Assembly: GCF_900116875.1 (NCBI RefSeq)
Contig: NZ_FPCC01000016.1
Span: forward strand, 1 to 64,000
Length of the DNA stretch: 64,000 bases
Direction: 5' to 3'
Source of the DNA: Butyrivibrio sp. INlla21
GTDB lineage: Bacteria; Bacillota; Clostridia; Lachnospirales; Lachnospiraceae
The translations under genes and the position numbers were made by a program. Under the pieces are notes generated by a model. The model saw only the letters and a program-made list of their open reading frames with translations, was not told the origin of the DNA and did not search any database. This document shows, in pieces, positions 9,106 through 17,680 of the stretch. How positions within the stretch are numbered: the first letter of the stretch is position 1; the number at the start of each line of letters is the position of its first letter.

Positions 9106-11205
9106 ATGAAGACTATTACTAAGATGACAAGGTCAATAGCATCTGCTCTTGCAATCGCTATCTTCTTTGCATTAAGTGTACCGACACTTAATCTTGCAGC
9201 TTATGATGCTCCGGCCGATGTCAGAACCATCGCAGACATTCCTGCAGATCTTACCGGCAAAACCGTGGTATTACAGACAAATGACGTCCACGGTGCACTC
9301 GGAAGATATGCTTATGTAGCTTCACTTAAGCAGAACCTTGCTGCCAGAGGCGCTGAGGTTATTCTCGTCGACTCAGGTGATTTCAGCCAGGGAACTCCTT
9401 ATGTAAGCACATCAATGGGGGCAACCGCCGTTACGGTTATGAACGCGGCGGGATACGATATCGCAACTTTAGGAAATCACGAATTTGATTACGGTTATGC
9501 TCAGCTTGCAGCAAATCTTACACAGGCTAAGTTTAAAGTTATCTGTGCAAATGTGCTTGATGCAAACGGCAATCCTATTTACGATCCCAATTATATGTAT
9601 GTTACAAAGAGCGGTTTAAAGCTCGGATTCTTCGGAATGGAAACACCCGAGACACAGACCAAGGTTAACCCCGGTCTTATCAAAGGAATATCTTTCCTTT
9701 CAAAATCCGACATTTACAAATGCGCTCAGGCTCAGACTGATGCATTAAAGTCTCAGGGTGCAGATCTTGTTTTGTGCCTCGGCCACCTCGGTGTTGATGA
9801 AGAGTCAGCTGCCGACGGACATCGAAGCGTTGATATGTATGCCAAGACTAAGGGCATCGACCTTATTCTTGACGGCCACTCTCACACTGTTATGACAGCA
9901 GGTGCCAAGAATGAGCCTATTCTTTCTACAGGAACCAAGGTAGAAAACATCGGTGTCGTTATTATCGACGATGCTTCCAAGGCTATTGAGGATAAGTTCC
10001 TCATCACACTCGACGGACTTCAGCCCGAAGTTACATCTTTTAACGTTGCCAACGATATAATCAAAAAGGTTGATAACGAATACAGCGTAGTATTTGCAAA
10101 GAGCGAAGTTCTCCTTGACGGAAATAAAGCTCCCGGAAACAGAACTCAGGAAACAAACCTCGGCGATCTCATCGCTGACGCACTTATCTGGAGCGTTCTT
10201 AGAACAGACGGCGGAATTACCGTTCCCGAGGATCACGTCGTTGCTATCACAAACGGCGGCGGAATCAGGGCTACGATCAAAGCCGGCGATGTTACCAAGG
10301 CAGACCTTAACACTGTTCTTCCTTTCGGAAACACAGTTGCCGTTGTTTATGTTAAGGGTTCTGAGCTTCTTGAAGCTCTTGAAGCTTCAACATTTGCCGC
10401 ACCCGAAGCTGTAGGCGGTTATCCTCAGACATCCGGAATCAAGTTTATGCTTGATACAACAGTGCCTTATGCTCAGGGAGCCGCATATCCCAAGTCAACA
10501 TACTATGCTCCTTCCAAGATCAATCGTGTGACCATTCAGAGCATCAACGGACAGCCTTTCAACATGAATGACACATACGCTGTAGTAACCAATAACTTCT
10601 GTGCAGCCGGCGGCGATACATACTATGCTTTCGCAAACGCAAGCTCACAGTTCGATACAGGTATTGTAATGGATGAAGCCGTTATGGAATATGTTAAGCA
10701 GATTCTTGACGGTAACATTACAGCTGCTCAGTACGGAAAGCCCAGAGGTGATCAGACGATCATTACTTCCGCTACAGACGCTTCCACAATAGCTGACGCA
10801 AAGGCAGCCGTTCAGGCCGGTTCAGGTGAGGCCGCTGCAGCACCCGCTAAGGAAGAGGCAAAAGCCGAGGCTCCCGCTGCTGAAGCTAAAGCCGAAGAAC
10901 CTGCCAAGGCTGAGGAAAAAGCTGAGGCTCCTGCTGCTGAAGCTAAAGCCGAGGAAAAAGCAGATGCTACTGCCGAGAAGCCTGCAGAAGCTGCAGCTGA
11001 AACAGCTCCCGCTGCTGAAGCTACTCCCGCGCAGACACAGCCTTCCGCTGACACCTACGTTGTCGTATCCGGCGACAATCTCTGGAAGATCGCAGCTGTC
11101 GTATATGGTGACGGAAACAAATGGAAAGACCTTTACGAACTCAATAAGGACGTTATCAAGGATGCCAATAACATTCTTGTAGGTCAGGAATTAAAGACTA
11201 AGTAA
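9106..11205 (+). CDS. Secreted 5'-nucleotidase (UshA family) with C-terminal LysM domain
   Basis: The 699-residue precursor has a signal peptide (to about residue 32), then a metallophosphatase domain with TNDVHG, VDSGDFSQG, LGNHEFDYG, GHLGVDEES and DGHSHT. A 5'-nucleotidase C domain follows, with NLGDLIADAL, TNGGGIRATI and a second substrate-binding region to about residue 560. A roughly 90-residue Ala/Glu/Lys/Pro linker with the repeat AEAPAAEAKAEE then leads to a LysM peptidoglycan-binding module (VVSGDNLWKIAAVVYGDG, NILVGQEL). It should hydrolyse extracellular nucleotides at the cell wall. AAAGGAGG precedes the ATG. Two shorter relatives lie at 17955 and 19642, on the other side of the Asn-repeat genes. 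Confidence 0.95.
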   Translation: MKTITKMTRSIASALAIAIFFALSVPTLNLAAYDAPADVRTIADIPADLTGKTVVLQTNDVHGALGRYAYVASLKQNLAARGAEVILVDSGDFSQGTPYVSTSMGATAVTVMNAAGYDIATLGNHEFDYGYAQLAANLTQAKFKVICANVLDANGNPIYDPNYMYVTKSGLKLGFFGMETPETQTKVNPGLIKGISFLSKSDIYKCAQAQTDALKSQGADLVLCLGHLGVDEESAADGHRSVDMYAKTKGIDLILDGHSHTVMTAGAKNEPILSTGTKVENIGVVIIDDASKAIEDKFLITLDGLQPEVTSFNVANDIIKKVDNEYSVVFAKSEVLLDGNKAPGNRTQETNLGDLIADALIWSVLRTDGGITVPEDHVVAITNGGGIRATIKAGDVTKADLNTVLPFGNTVAVVYVKGSELLEALEASTFAAPEAVGGYPQTSGIKFMLDTTVPYAQGAAYPKSTYYAPSKINRVTIQSINGQPFNMNDTYAVVTNNFCAAGGDTYYAFANASSQFDTGIVMDEAVMEYVKQILDGNITAAQYGKPRGDQTIITSATDASTIADAKAAVQAGSGEAAAAPAKEEAKAEAPAAEAKAEEPAKAEEKAEAPAAEAKAEEKADATAEKPAEAAAETAPAAEATPAQTQPSADTYVVVSGDNLWKIAAVVYGDGNKWKDLYELNKDVIKDANNILVGQELKTK

Positions 11206-11228
11206 TCAAAAACATTATAAATAAACAA

Positions 11229-11283
11229 AGAAAGGGACTCTCCTCGAATGCCGATGCATCCGAGAAAGCCCCTTTCTTTTTTA
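11229..11283. terminator. Intrinsic terminator after the LysM 5'-nucleotidase, probably bidirectional
   Basis: An imperfect long stem (GAAAGGGACTCTC with the partner GAGAAAGCCCCTTTC) is followed on the plus strand by TTTTTT. It begins about 24 bases after the nucleotidase stop. On the minus strand it could also end the small gene at 11374-11472. Confidence 0.8.
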
Positions 11284-11373
11284 TAAATCGATCAGTAGTT
11301 CTTTCTACAGAGCCTTGATAAAATGCACTGTGAAAACCAAGGCGTTTTTTCTTTATGCATAAGCGCGTTGGGT

Positions 11374-11472
11374 TCACTTTCCCCATTTTTTTATTCTATC
11401 AAGCTCGTCTGTAAAAATGTACTTTCCTTTTACTATCTGCGTGTGTGAATTGATAAGCATTTCTTTCCCCAT
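11374..11472 (-). CDS. Candidate 32-residue small protein
   Basis: An ATG at 11472 preceded by GGAAAGGAAG opens a 33-codon frame ending at TGA 11374-11376. The peptide starts MGKEMLINSHTQIVKGKYI and ends in a basic, amphipathic stretch with one tryptophan. No family is recognised. Support comes only from the good ribosome binding site, correct spacing and a downstream hairpin; it stands alone in an otherwise AT-rich gap. It could equally be a chance frame. Confidence 0.35.
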   Translation of the reverse strand: MGKEMLINSHTQIVKGKYIFTDELDRIKKWGK

Positions 11473-11615
11473 AACTAACTTCCTTTCCTTTATAAGCGCG
11501 GTTTGTTTGTGTATTTATATAGTAACATATTTTTTATAAAATGCAACTATTTTTTAATAATTATTAAATATATTTTTATATTTTTTTCATTTTTTATCAT
11601 CATTATATGCTGAGA

Positions 11616-11657
11616 TATAAAAAATTCCCAGAAAGCACCTGCGCTTTCCGGGAATTT
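11616..11657 (-). terminator. Intrinsic terminator after Asn-repeat gene 1
   Basis: AAATTCCC (11622-11629) pairs with GGGAATTT (11650-11657), with an inner GAAAGC/GCTTTC stem. Read on the minus strand it is followed by TTTTTTAT. It lies about 65 bases beyond the stop codon of the gene at 11721-13496 and closes the whole Asn-repeat cluster. Confidence 0.88.
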
Positions 11658-11720
11658 AACTTTTATTTCACTTTTTCATTTTGCATTAACATTTTGCAAC
11701 ATCTGTTGCATAACGCTTTA

Positions 11721-13496
11721 TTACTGCGCAACTTCCGTAACGGTAAATCCCACCTTTTCAAATATCTGAGCTACTTTCATGAAATTCGCTGCTTTGCCGC
11801 TCTCTTTTGACAGCGCATCTATTGCCTCCGTGTACTCTGTCGATGATGTATCAACAACAGGTATGTCCAGGGCATACAGCTTGTCTTCATAAACAAAATA
11901 GCATCTCTTAGCTAAAGTACCGTCTTCGCAAAGAGTCTTCACTACCGACACACTAAGATCGGTAATAGATCCAAAGCCAAACTCCAGCACCTTGAACGAA
12001 CGAGCGTCTCTTCCACCCCTGGGTGCACGAGTCTTCTCTTCTATGGGAATATATACGCGTGGTCCGTCGTTAACACTGTATACCATTCCAAGACCGGGAT
12101 TCTCTACGCCGGGAACATAGACTGTATCCGACTGTCCGCCGGACACACCATCAATAGGCTTATCACCAACTGTACTAACAACTGTTTCATTATTTTTTTC
12201 GGATACCTTAAGATGAAGATCCTCGAGTGTAAGCGATACATTTCCCGTAAGCGATGAAAAACTTACCGTATATGATCCGTCTTCATTCTTGCTGAGAGCA
12301 AATGCCATCTTATCTGTCTCTCCGGATAGCTGTCCGTTATCGGAAAGAGAATAACCGTCTTTTGCCTTGAGAGTTATAGTTCCGGCAATCTCAACAGGCT
12401 CACCATTTTTAGCAGTCTGAATATACTGTGTGTAATCCACGTCGTCACGTACAAAATCATTGTATGTAACATCCGTGTTATCCGTATCATATACTTCTAC
12501 ACTGTTGTATCTATTCTCTACCGTAACAAATTCTTTGTCGGTATCGCCTTTTTCACCATACTTATTGGTAATGTGTATTGTTCCATTGCAGGTAACTTCA
12601 CCGTCAGGTGTATCTACCGTGTTTTTCAGATCACCGTAATAATAATTCCCGATCGTCAGATCATCTTCAGATTTAACTCCGCTTATTACCGTTCCGCCTC
12701 TGTTATTTGCAACAACAGCGCTGCTGATTCGAGCGTCATCAGGATCGAGGGCACTTCCGTAAACAACACCACCCGTATAATTATTCTGTACAGCACCTTC
12801 TTCAACGATAGTAGCTTCGGAATAATTCTCTACAATGTTTCCGCTATTCTCACCGACAACGCCGTTATTGGCCATGATCAAAGCCGAATTGTTGCCTACA
12901 GCTTTGTCATTATTCTCAATCATATCAGTATTATTGTCCACATAGCCGGCATTGCATAAAACATGACCTGCGTTATTGATAATAGTGGCATCCGTATCAT
13001 TTAGTTCAACATAATAATTGTTGTTGATAATGCGATCTCTGTTGATGTTAACAGTATTATTATTATCGATGACATCACTCTTGTTTTCACCTACAACACC
13101 ATTATTACTTATAACCCTCGAATTATTTTCACCAACAACTCCGTTTTTGTCGTTATTTACTATCTCAGCGTTATTGGTAAAAACAAGTCCGTTATTGTTT
13201 AAGATCGTACCGTCATTGACACCAACAGTAGAATAATTTGTGTTGATCTTTCCATTGTTGGTGTCAACATAGTCACCTGACGAAGACGCAGGTTCCGCCG
13301 CTGCCTCAGACGCGTCTTCAGATGTACTTTCCTGTGAAGCCTCAATCGCCACCTCTTTTGTTCCATCATCAGTACTCTCCTCGGCAGCATACGAATCCAC
13401 TTTCATTGTCATGCCTACAACAATCGGAGTAAACACCATAGCGGCTGATAATAAAATCCTAGCAAGTTCTTTTGAAACAAATCTCTTTCTTCTCAT
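11721..13496 (-). CDS. Secreted asparagine-rich repeat protein, paralogue 1 (with C-terminal domain)
   Basis: The 591-residue precursor has a signal peptide (ending near SYAAEE, about residue 38) and a Ser/Glu/Ala linker. A region of short Asn repeats follows at about residues 75-235, in which NN-G-V/I units such as NNGVVGEN recur every 8-12 residues. The pattern suggests a narrow beta-solenoid with an asparagine ladder. A middle domain shared by all four paralogues follows (LTIGNYYYGD, then VTVENRYNSVEV, AKDGYSLSDNG, KNEDGSYTVSFSSLTGN and LEDLHLKV). A C-terminal domain (about 490-591, AKRCYFVYEDKLYALDIPV ending FEKVGFTVTE) occurs only here and in paralogue 4. There is no LPXTG. AAAAGGAGAGG precedes the ATG. 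The biochemical role is unknown; adhesion or wall structure is a guess. Confidence 0.88.
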   Translation of the reverse strand: MRRKRFVSKELARILLSAAMVFTPIVVGMTMKVDSYAAEESTDDGTKEVAIEASQESTSEDASEAAAEPASSSGDYVDTNNGKINTNYSTVGVNDGTILNNNGLVFTNNAEIVNNDKNGVVGENNSRVISNNGVVGENKSDVIDNNNTVNINRDRIINNNYYVELNDTDATIINNAGHVLCNAGYVDNNTDMIENNDKAVGNNSALIMANNGVVGENSGNIVENYSEATIVEEGAVQNNYTGGVVYGSALDPDDARISSAVVANNRGGTVISGVKSEDDLTIGNYYYGDLKNTVDTPDGEVTCNGTIHITNKYGEKGDTDKEFVTVENRYNSVEVYDTDNTDVTYNDFVRDDVDYTQYIQTAKNGEPVEIAGTITLKAKDGYSLSDNGQLSGETDKMAFALSKNEDGSYTVSFSSLTGNVSLTLEDLHLKVSEKNNETVVSTVGDKPIDGVSGGQSDTVYVPGVENPGLGMVYSVNDGPRVYIPIEEKTRAPRGGRDARSFKVLEFGFGSITDLSVSVVKTLCEDGTLAKRCYFVYEDKLYALDIPVVDTSSTEYTEAIDALSKESGKAANFMKVAQIFEKVGFTVTEVAQ

Positions 13497-13512
13497 TTCC
13501 CTCTCCTTTTAT

Positions 13513-14496
13513 TCAGCGTTTTTTGCAAACATCAAGATGAAGATCCTTAAGCGTGATCTCAGCGTTCCCCTTAAGCTCCGTGATATTCACTGTATAAGAG
13601 CCATCGCGGTGCTTATCAAGTGTGTATGAAAACTTATCTGTTTCCCCACTTGTTTTTCCTGTATCGGAAAGCTTATAGCCATGCTTAGCTTTAATCGTAA
13701 TGGAAGAATTTACCTGAATGGGTTCACCGTTTTCAGCAACAAGCGCATACTCTTTTTCATCGAAATCACTGAAAACAAAACCTGTATATGACACGTCTAC
13801 GTTGTCGGCGTCTTTAACTTCTACAGAATGATAATGCTTATCCACAGTGATAAAGCTCTTATCTGCAACACCCTTTTCATCAGCGATCGCATCTACACCT
13901 TCCTCCGAAAAGTCATTAAGGATGTGGATCTTACCAATCTCGTCGCCTTCATCGTTGGTGGGATTATCATAATTTCCCAAAACCTCACCGTAATAAAAGT
14001 TGGTTACGGTAAGCTGATCGTCAGCATTATATCCGGCATAGAGCCTTCCGCCGTTGTTATATGTAACGGTTCCGCTTCCTCTTTCTGCTTCTCCGTTTTC
14101 ATCATATTCGGCGCCTCCGACTACAGAAGCCGTCTCATTGTTGTTGAGCACGTTTCCGGTAATATTGAACACCAGAGCATTGTGATAATTGTTGTTTATC
14201 TCACCATAGTTGTTATGTACGCCCATCTCGTTATAATCAACCGTTCCAAAGTTGTTTTCGACTCCCCATTCCTGAGCGTAATTCCAGCCAAGGAAACCGT
14301 AGTTGTTTGAAATGGAACCATCATTCTTATCAACAGTTCCGAAATTATTAACCATGTTTTCCGACAAGAATTCCACATAACCGCTCTCCGGATTATCCGA
14401 AACCTGCTCCGCCGCAAAAGCAGTGATCGGCATAAGCACAACCGATGCCGACATGATCGCAGCTACTGCTTTCTTTGAAAAAATCTTGTTTCTCAT
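13513..14496 (-). CDS. Secreted asparagine-rich repeat protein, paralogue 2
   Basis: This 327-residue precursor has a signal peptide ending near AFAAEQ. The short Asn-repeat region (about residues 45-130) contains NNFGTVDKNDGSISNNYG, NNFGTVDYNEMGVHNNYG and similar units of roughly ten residues. The shared middle domain follows (LTVTNFYYGEV, ITVDKHYHSVEV, AKHGYKLSDTG, DKHRDGSYTVNITELKGN and LKDLHLDV) and the protein ends there, lacking the C-terminal domain of paralogues 1 and 4. AAAAGGAGAG precedes the ATG. It lies 16 bases upstream of paralogue 1, so the two are probably co-transcribed. No known family could be assigned. Confidence 0.87.
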   Translation of the reverse strand: MRNKIFSKKAVAAIMSASVVLMPITAFAAEQVSDNPESGYVEFLSENMVNNFGTVDKNDGSISNNYGFLGWNYAQEWGVENNFGTVDYNEMGVHNNYGEINNNYHNALVFNITGNVLNNNETASVVGGAEYDENGEAERGSGTVTYNNGGRLYAGYNADDQLTVTNFYYGEVLGNYDNPTNDEGDEIGKIHILNDFSEEGVDAIADEKGVADKSFITVDKHYHSVEVKDADNVDVSYTGFVFSDFDEKEYALVAENGEPIQVNSSITIKAKHGYKLSDTGKTSGETDKFSYTLDKHRDGSYTVNITELKGNAEITLKDLHLDVCKKR

Positions 14497-14563
14497 TTAC
14501 TCTCTCCTTTTTTGTTTTTATTTTTATCAGGTCAAAAACGACCATAATAAACCCATTCCACGC

Positions 14564-15556
14564 TCACTTTCCGATAATATCCAGATGAAGATCTCCAAGC
14601 GAGATCTCGGCATTTCCTGATAGTGAAGTAATCTTCACCGTATAAGAACCGTCATCATTCTTATCAAGAACATAAGACATCTTGCCGGTATCTCCCGAAA
14701 GCACACCGTCATCGCAAAGCTCATAACCGTCCCCGGCTTTAATTGTGATTGTAGATGTTATATTGGCAGACTCTGCATCTGCGGAGATTTCTGCATAATG
14801 TTTTTTATTATAGTCACCAATAGTGAACCCTTCATAGATAACATCAACATTGCCGGCTTCTTTTACATCCACATAGTGATAATGATTATCTACGGTAACG
14901 AAATCATTATTTTCGATTCCGGCTTCGGAAAAATCATTGATAATATGAATCTTACCTCTGTTAGGCTCATTATCGCCCGATGCAGCGCGGGTATAGCCCT
15001 GCACAACATCACCATAATAATAATTATTTATTGTCAGAAGATCACCCGAACAATATCCGTTTACAACAGTCCCGCCAATGTTATTGACAACAGTACTACC
15101 GGTTCCTTTTGATTGGGCAAAAGAGCTTTCTACGTCGTACTGTCTTCCGCCGATCACTCCGGCATCTTCGAAATTATTGACAACAGTTCCGCCGACATTC
15201 GCAACATATCCGCGTCTAAAATTATTGGTCACTTCCCCAAAGTTAAAATAGACCGATCCGCTATTTTCACTTATCGTGCCAAAATTATTCAGAACTTCCG
15301 AATCCTGGTTGTCTGCACCGATCACGCCGTAATTATTCTCAATAGACGAATCGTTGGTATCGACAGCGCCATAATTATTAGCCATGTAATCCGACACATA
15401 CTCTACAAATCCGTCTTTAGGATTGTCAGCAGTTACAGGCTGTTCCTGCGCATAAGCACTAACAGGCACGAGCACCGAACCTACAGCAGGCACAATTGAA
15501 ACCGATACTGACATCAGTATTGCCACAACTTTCTTAGAAAAACTCTTTTTCCTCAT
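14564..15556 (-). CDS. Secreted asparagine-rich repeat protein, paralogue 3
   Basis: The 330-residue precursor has a signal peptide ending near AYAQEQ. The Asn-repeat region (about residues 55-150) has units such as NNYGAVDTNDSSIENNYG and NNFGTISENSGSVYFNFGE, then NNIGGTVVNG. The shared middle domain follows (LLTINNYYYGDV, VTVDNHYHYVDV, AGDGYELCDDG, DKNDDGSYTVKITSLSGN and LGDLHLDI) and ends the protein. It most resembles paralogue 2 in layout. GAAAGGAGAG precedes the ATG. A strong terminator at 15594-15633 separates it from paralogue 4, so paralogues 3-2-1 form one probable unit. Confidence 0.87.
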   Translation of the reverse strand: MRKKSFSKKVVAILMSVSVSIVPAVGSVLVPVSAYAQEQPVTADNPKDGFVEYVSDYMANNYGAVDTNDSSIENNYGVIGADNQDSEVLNNFGTISENSGSVYFNFGEVTNNFRRGYVANVGGTVVNNFEDAGVIGGRQYDVESSFAQSKGTGSTVVNNIGGTVVNGYCSGDLLTINNYYYGDVVQGYTRAASGDNEPNRGKIHIINDFSEAGIENNDFVTVDNHYHYVDVKEAGNVDVIYEGFTIGDYNKKHYAEISADAESANITSTITIKAGDGYELCDDGVLSGDTGKMSYVLDKNDDGSYTVKITSLSGNAEISLGDLHLDIIGK

Positions 15557-15593
15557 ATAACTCTCCTTTCACACACATATTGTTTTTTGTTAT

Positions 15594-15633
15594 AAAAAAA
15601 GGGAGAAATACCGGGATTCCCCAGTATTTCTCC
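15594..15633 (-). terminator. Intrinsic terminator between Asn-repeat genes 4 and 3
   Basis: GGAGAAATAC (15602-15611) pairs perfectly with GTATTTCTCC (15624-15633), and on the minus strand is followed by seven T residues. It lies 23 bases after the stop of paralogue 4. Confidence 0.92.
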
Positions 15634-15655
15634 TTTTTATATCTATTCAAAAAAA

Positions 15656-17248
15656 TTATTCTGCAGCTTCCTGCTCTTCTACTACCTTAGTAGCAAAGCC
15701 AAGCTTCTCAAAGATCTGTGTAATTCTAAGGAAGCCGGCTGTATGAGCGGGCTCATCATTCAATACTTCAAGACCTTCTGCATACGCGGGTGCAACAAGG
15801 TCAAATGCAGGAATAAACATTACATATTCCTGATCCTTGTAATCAAAGTGACATCTCTTAGCTACAGGTACATTCTCGCAAAGATACTTAATAACAGTAG
15901 GTGTCATGTCAATCTTATCACCAAAGTAAATATCAATAACCTCAAGTGCTGCGATATCATTTCCGCTTGCAGCTACCTGCTTCTGAACCTGATCTGTAAC
16001 AGCCTTGATAGCCTCATCGGCAAGGTTGTAACCTGCAGGAGCAGCTGCCTCGGCAGGGCTTCCTGAGTTGTCTGAACCACCGCTGATAACAATTGCTTCA
16101 TCATCCTTGATATCATCAAGATTTACTGTAGCGCCGCCGATCTTAACCTCTGTAGTCTCATCGCCTGTAAGCTGTGAAATGATAAGATGAAGCATTGCAG
16201 GAGTAAGCGCGACATTTCCATGAAGTGAATTAATATTAACAGTATATGAGCCATCTTCATTCTTACCGAGGTTATAAGAAAGTTTTCCTACTTCTCCGCT
16301 CATCTGACCATCGTCAGTAATCTCGTAGCCATCGTTAGCTTTAAGCGTAATGATACCATCTACAGGAATATCCTCTTTATTAACAGCAGTCTTCTCATAA
16401 TTAACGCCCATATAATTTTTATCAAAATTATCATAATGAGCCGTTGCATTTTCAAGATTATCAAACGATACCGTATGATACTGATTATCTACAATAATAA
16501 GATCATTACCTTTAAATTCTTTGCTGTCATAATTATTAATGATATGGACTGTTCCTTTTCTAGGTGTGACCATAGAGCCATCATGATTAGTATAATTAGA
16601 ATCCGTACTCACATCTCCATAAACAAATTCATTTACAGTGATTGAATCATTTTCCCAAGCTCCATTAATAATTGCTCCGCCACTATTGACATTAATTGTC
16701 CCAACAGAATCTTCTTTATTTTTGTCTAGCATGACATAATTGCTTGGCATTCCTACAACCAAAGCCGATTCACAATTTTCTCCGACTACTCCGGAGCAAT
16801 TGTAAACAATACCATTATTAACACCAACATAACCATCATTATCACTAACCGATTCTTCATTCACTTCAACTGTACCTGTAGGACTGTTATACAAAACTTC
16901 AAATGCATTAGTTCCCACATATCCATCATTCAAAAAAACAGCGTAGCCTTCATTGTATTCAATTTTTCCGGTTTCAGTATTATGTATTACTCCACCACGG
17001 TTATAATCAATATCGCCTTCGTTATTTCTCCTCATAGTATGGTTTTCCTGATATGATACTTCTTCTCCTTCCGGATTATCATCTATCCATTCAAAATTTC
17101 CGGATATATCTTTATATTGTTCAAGTATATCAGGCGCCGCGCATGCCTCCATCGGCGCTGCGACACTTCCCACAATCGGTGCGATCAGCATGATCGCTGA
17201 CATTAAAACTACTGCTAATTTTTTTGAAATAAATTCTTTCCTTCTCAC
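15656..17248 (-). CDS. Secreted asparagine-rich repeat protein, paralogue 4 (with C-terminal domain)
   Basis: I place the start at the GTG at 17248 (530 residues), because AAGGAGAGC precedes it and the following RRKEFISKKLAVVLMSA aligns with the signal peptides of the three paralogues; an upstream ATG would add 19 non-hydrophobic residues. The repeat region (about residues 55-180) is more degenerate than in the others (GYVGVNNGIVYNCSGVVGEN). The shared domain follows (SITVNEFVYGDV, IIVDNQYHTVSF, ANDGYEITDDG, KNEDGSYTVNINSLHGN). The C-terminal domain has VAKRCHFDYKDQEYVMFIPAFD and ends ITQIFEKLGFATKVVEE, clearly related to that of paralogue 1. It is the most upstream of the four genes, with its own terminator. 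Confidence 0.87.
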   Translation of the reverse strand: MRRKEFISKKLAVVLMSAIMLIAPIVGSVAAPMEACAAPDILEQYKDISGNFEWIDDNPEGEEVSYQENHTMRRNNEGDIDYNRGGVIHNTETGKIEYNEGYAVFLNDGYVGTNAFEVLYNSPTGTVEVNEESVSDNDGYVGVNNGIVYNCSGVVGENCESALVVGMPSNYVMLDKNKEDSVGTINVNSGGAIINGAWENDSITVNEFVYGDVSTDSNYTNHDGSMVTPRKGTVHIINNYDSKEFKGNDLIIVDNQYHTVSFDNLENATAHYDNFDKNYMGVNYEKTAVNKEDIPVDGIITLKANDGYEITDDGQMSGEVGKLSYNLGKNEDGSYTVNINSLHGNVALTPAMLHLIISQLTGDETTEVKIGGATVNLDDIKDDEAIVISGGSDNSGSPAEAAAPAGYNLADEAIKAVTDQVQKQVAASGNDIAALEVIDIYFGDKIDMTPTVIKYLCENVPVAKRCHFDYKDQEYVMFIPAFDLVAPAYAEGLEVLNDEPAHTAGFLRITQIFEKLGFATKVVEEQEAAE

Positions 17249-17427
17249 ACGCTCTCCTTCGCGGTATTTAGTACTTTGCCTCGTATTTGTCCCCCTCTTA
17301 AACAATACTTAGCGTTATTAATCTTACTCATATATCTTACCATTAATTTTAAAAAAATATACATCTTTTTTAATAATTTTTATTTATTGCAAGGGAAACT
17401 TATATTTTATTAACAGTTTCCACAGAG

Positions 17428-17436
17428 TTATCCACA
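17428..17436. other. Single perfect DnaA-box-like 9-mer
   Basis: TTATCCACA occurs once in the AT-rich 5' region of Asn-repeat gene 4. No cluster of boxes, dnaA or other replication gene is nearby, so it is probably incidental. Confidence 0.25.
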
Positions 17437-17526
17437 ATGTGTTCAAAAAAAAATCACATTTAATTTTTACCCCAGTATCTATCGGACTCATCAAAAAATA
17501 ATCCGTGTATTTTTCGTAACCTTTAT

Positions 17527-17597
17527 TTGACATGATTTTATAATTTTGCTACGGTGTACGAGTGTTCCCCAAACACACTAGTGTTCCCCATAACACT
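17527..17597 (+). promoter_or_regulatory. Candidate promoter with two tandem inverted-repeat operators
   Basis: A perfect -35 hexamer TTGACA (17527-17532) is followed after 17 bases by a weak -10 (TACGGT, 17550-17555). Immediately downstream lie two inverted repeats about one and three-quarter helical turns apart: GTGTT-CCCCA-AACAC (17562-17576) and AGTGTT-CCCCAT-AACACT (17580-17597). They overlap the predicted start site, as expected for a repressor target. The promoter points toward the metallophosphatase gene at 17955 and would read through the ncRNA locus in antisense. This is inferred from sequence only. Confidence 0.4.
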
Positions 17598-17651
17598 TAA
17601 CGTTTGTAAAAGGAAAGAGTTTTTACGTAACACCGGAGCTTCGGCTCCGCG

Positions 17652-17680
17652 AAAAAAAGACATTGCCACATGGCAATGTC
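17652..17680 (-). terminator. Intrinsic terminator of the candidate ncRNA
   Basis: GACATTGCC (17659-17667) pairs with GGCAATGTC (17672-17680) around ACAT. The minus strand continues with TTTTTTT. On the plus strand no T-run follows, so the signal acts only in the minus direction. Confidence 0.9.

Noticed and set aside
12573-15499. Isoleucine-rich frames on the plus strand opposite the Asn-repeat genes
   Set aside because: AAT/AAC codons of the repeats read as ATT/GTT on the other strand; no ribosome binding sites or coherent domains.
11721-15556. Asn-rich repeats as CRISPR-like or tandem DNA array
   Set aside because: The repetition is at protein level with diverged codons and irregular spacing; no identical DNA repeats with unique spacers.
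17428-17436. Perfect DnaA box as sign of a replication origin
   Set aside because: Only one box, no dnaA/dnaN or plasmid replication gene, and no AT-rich unwinding cluster with repeated boxes.
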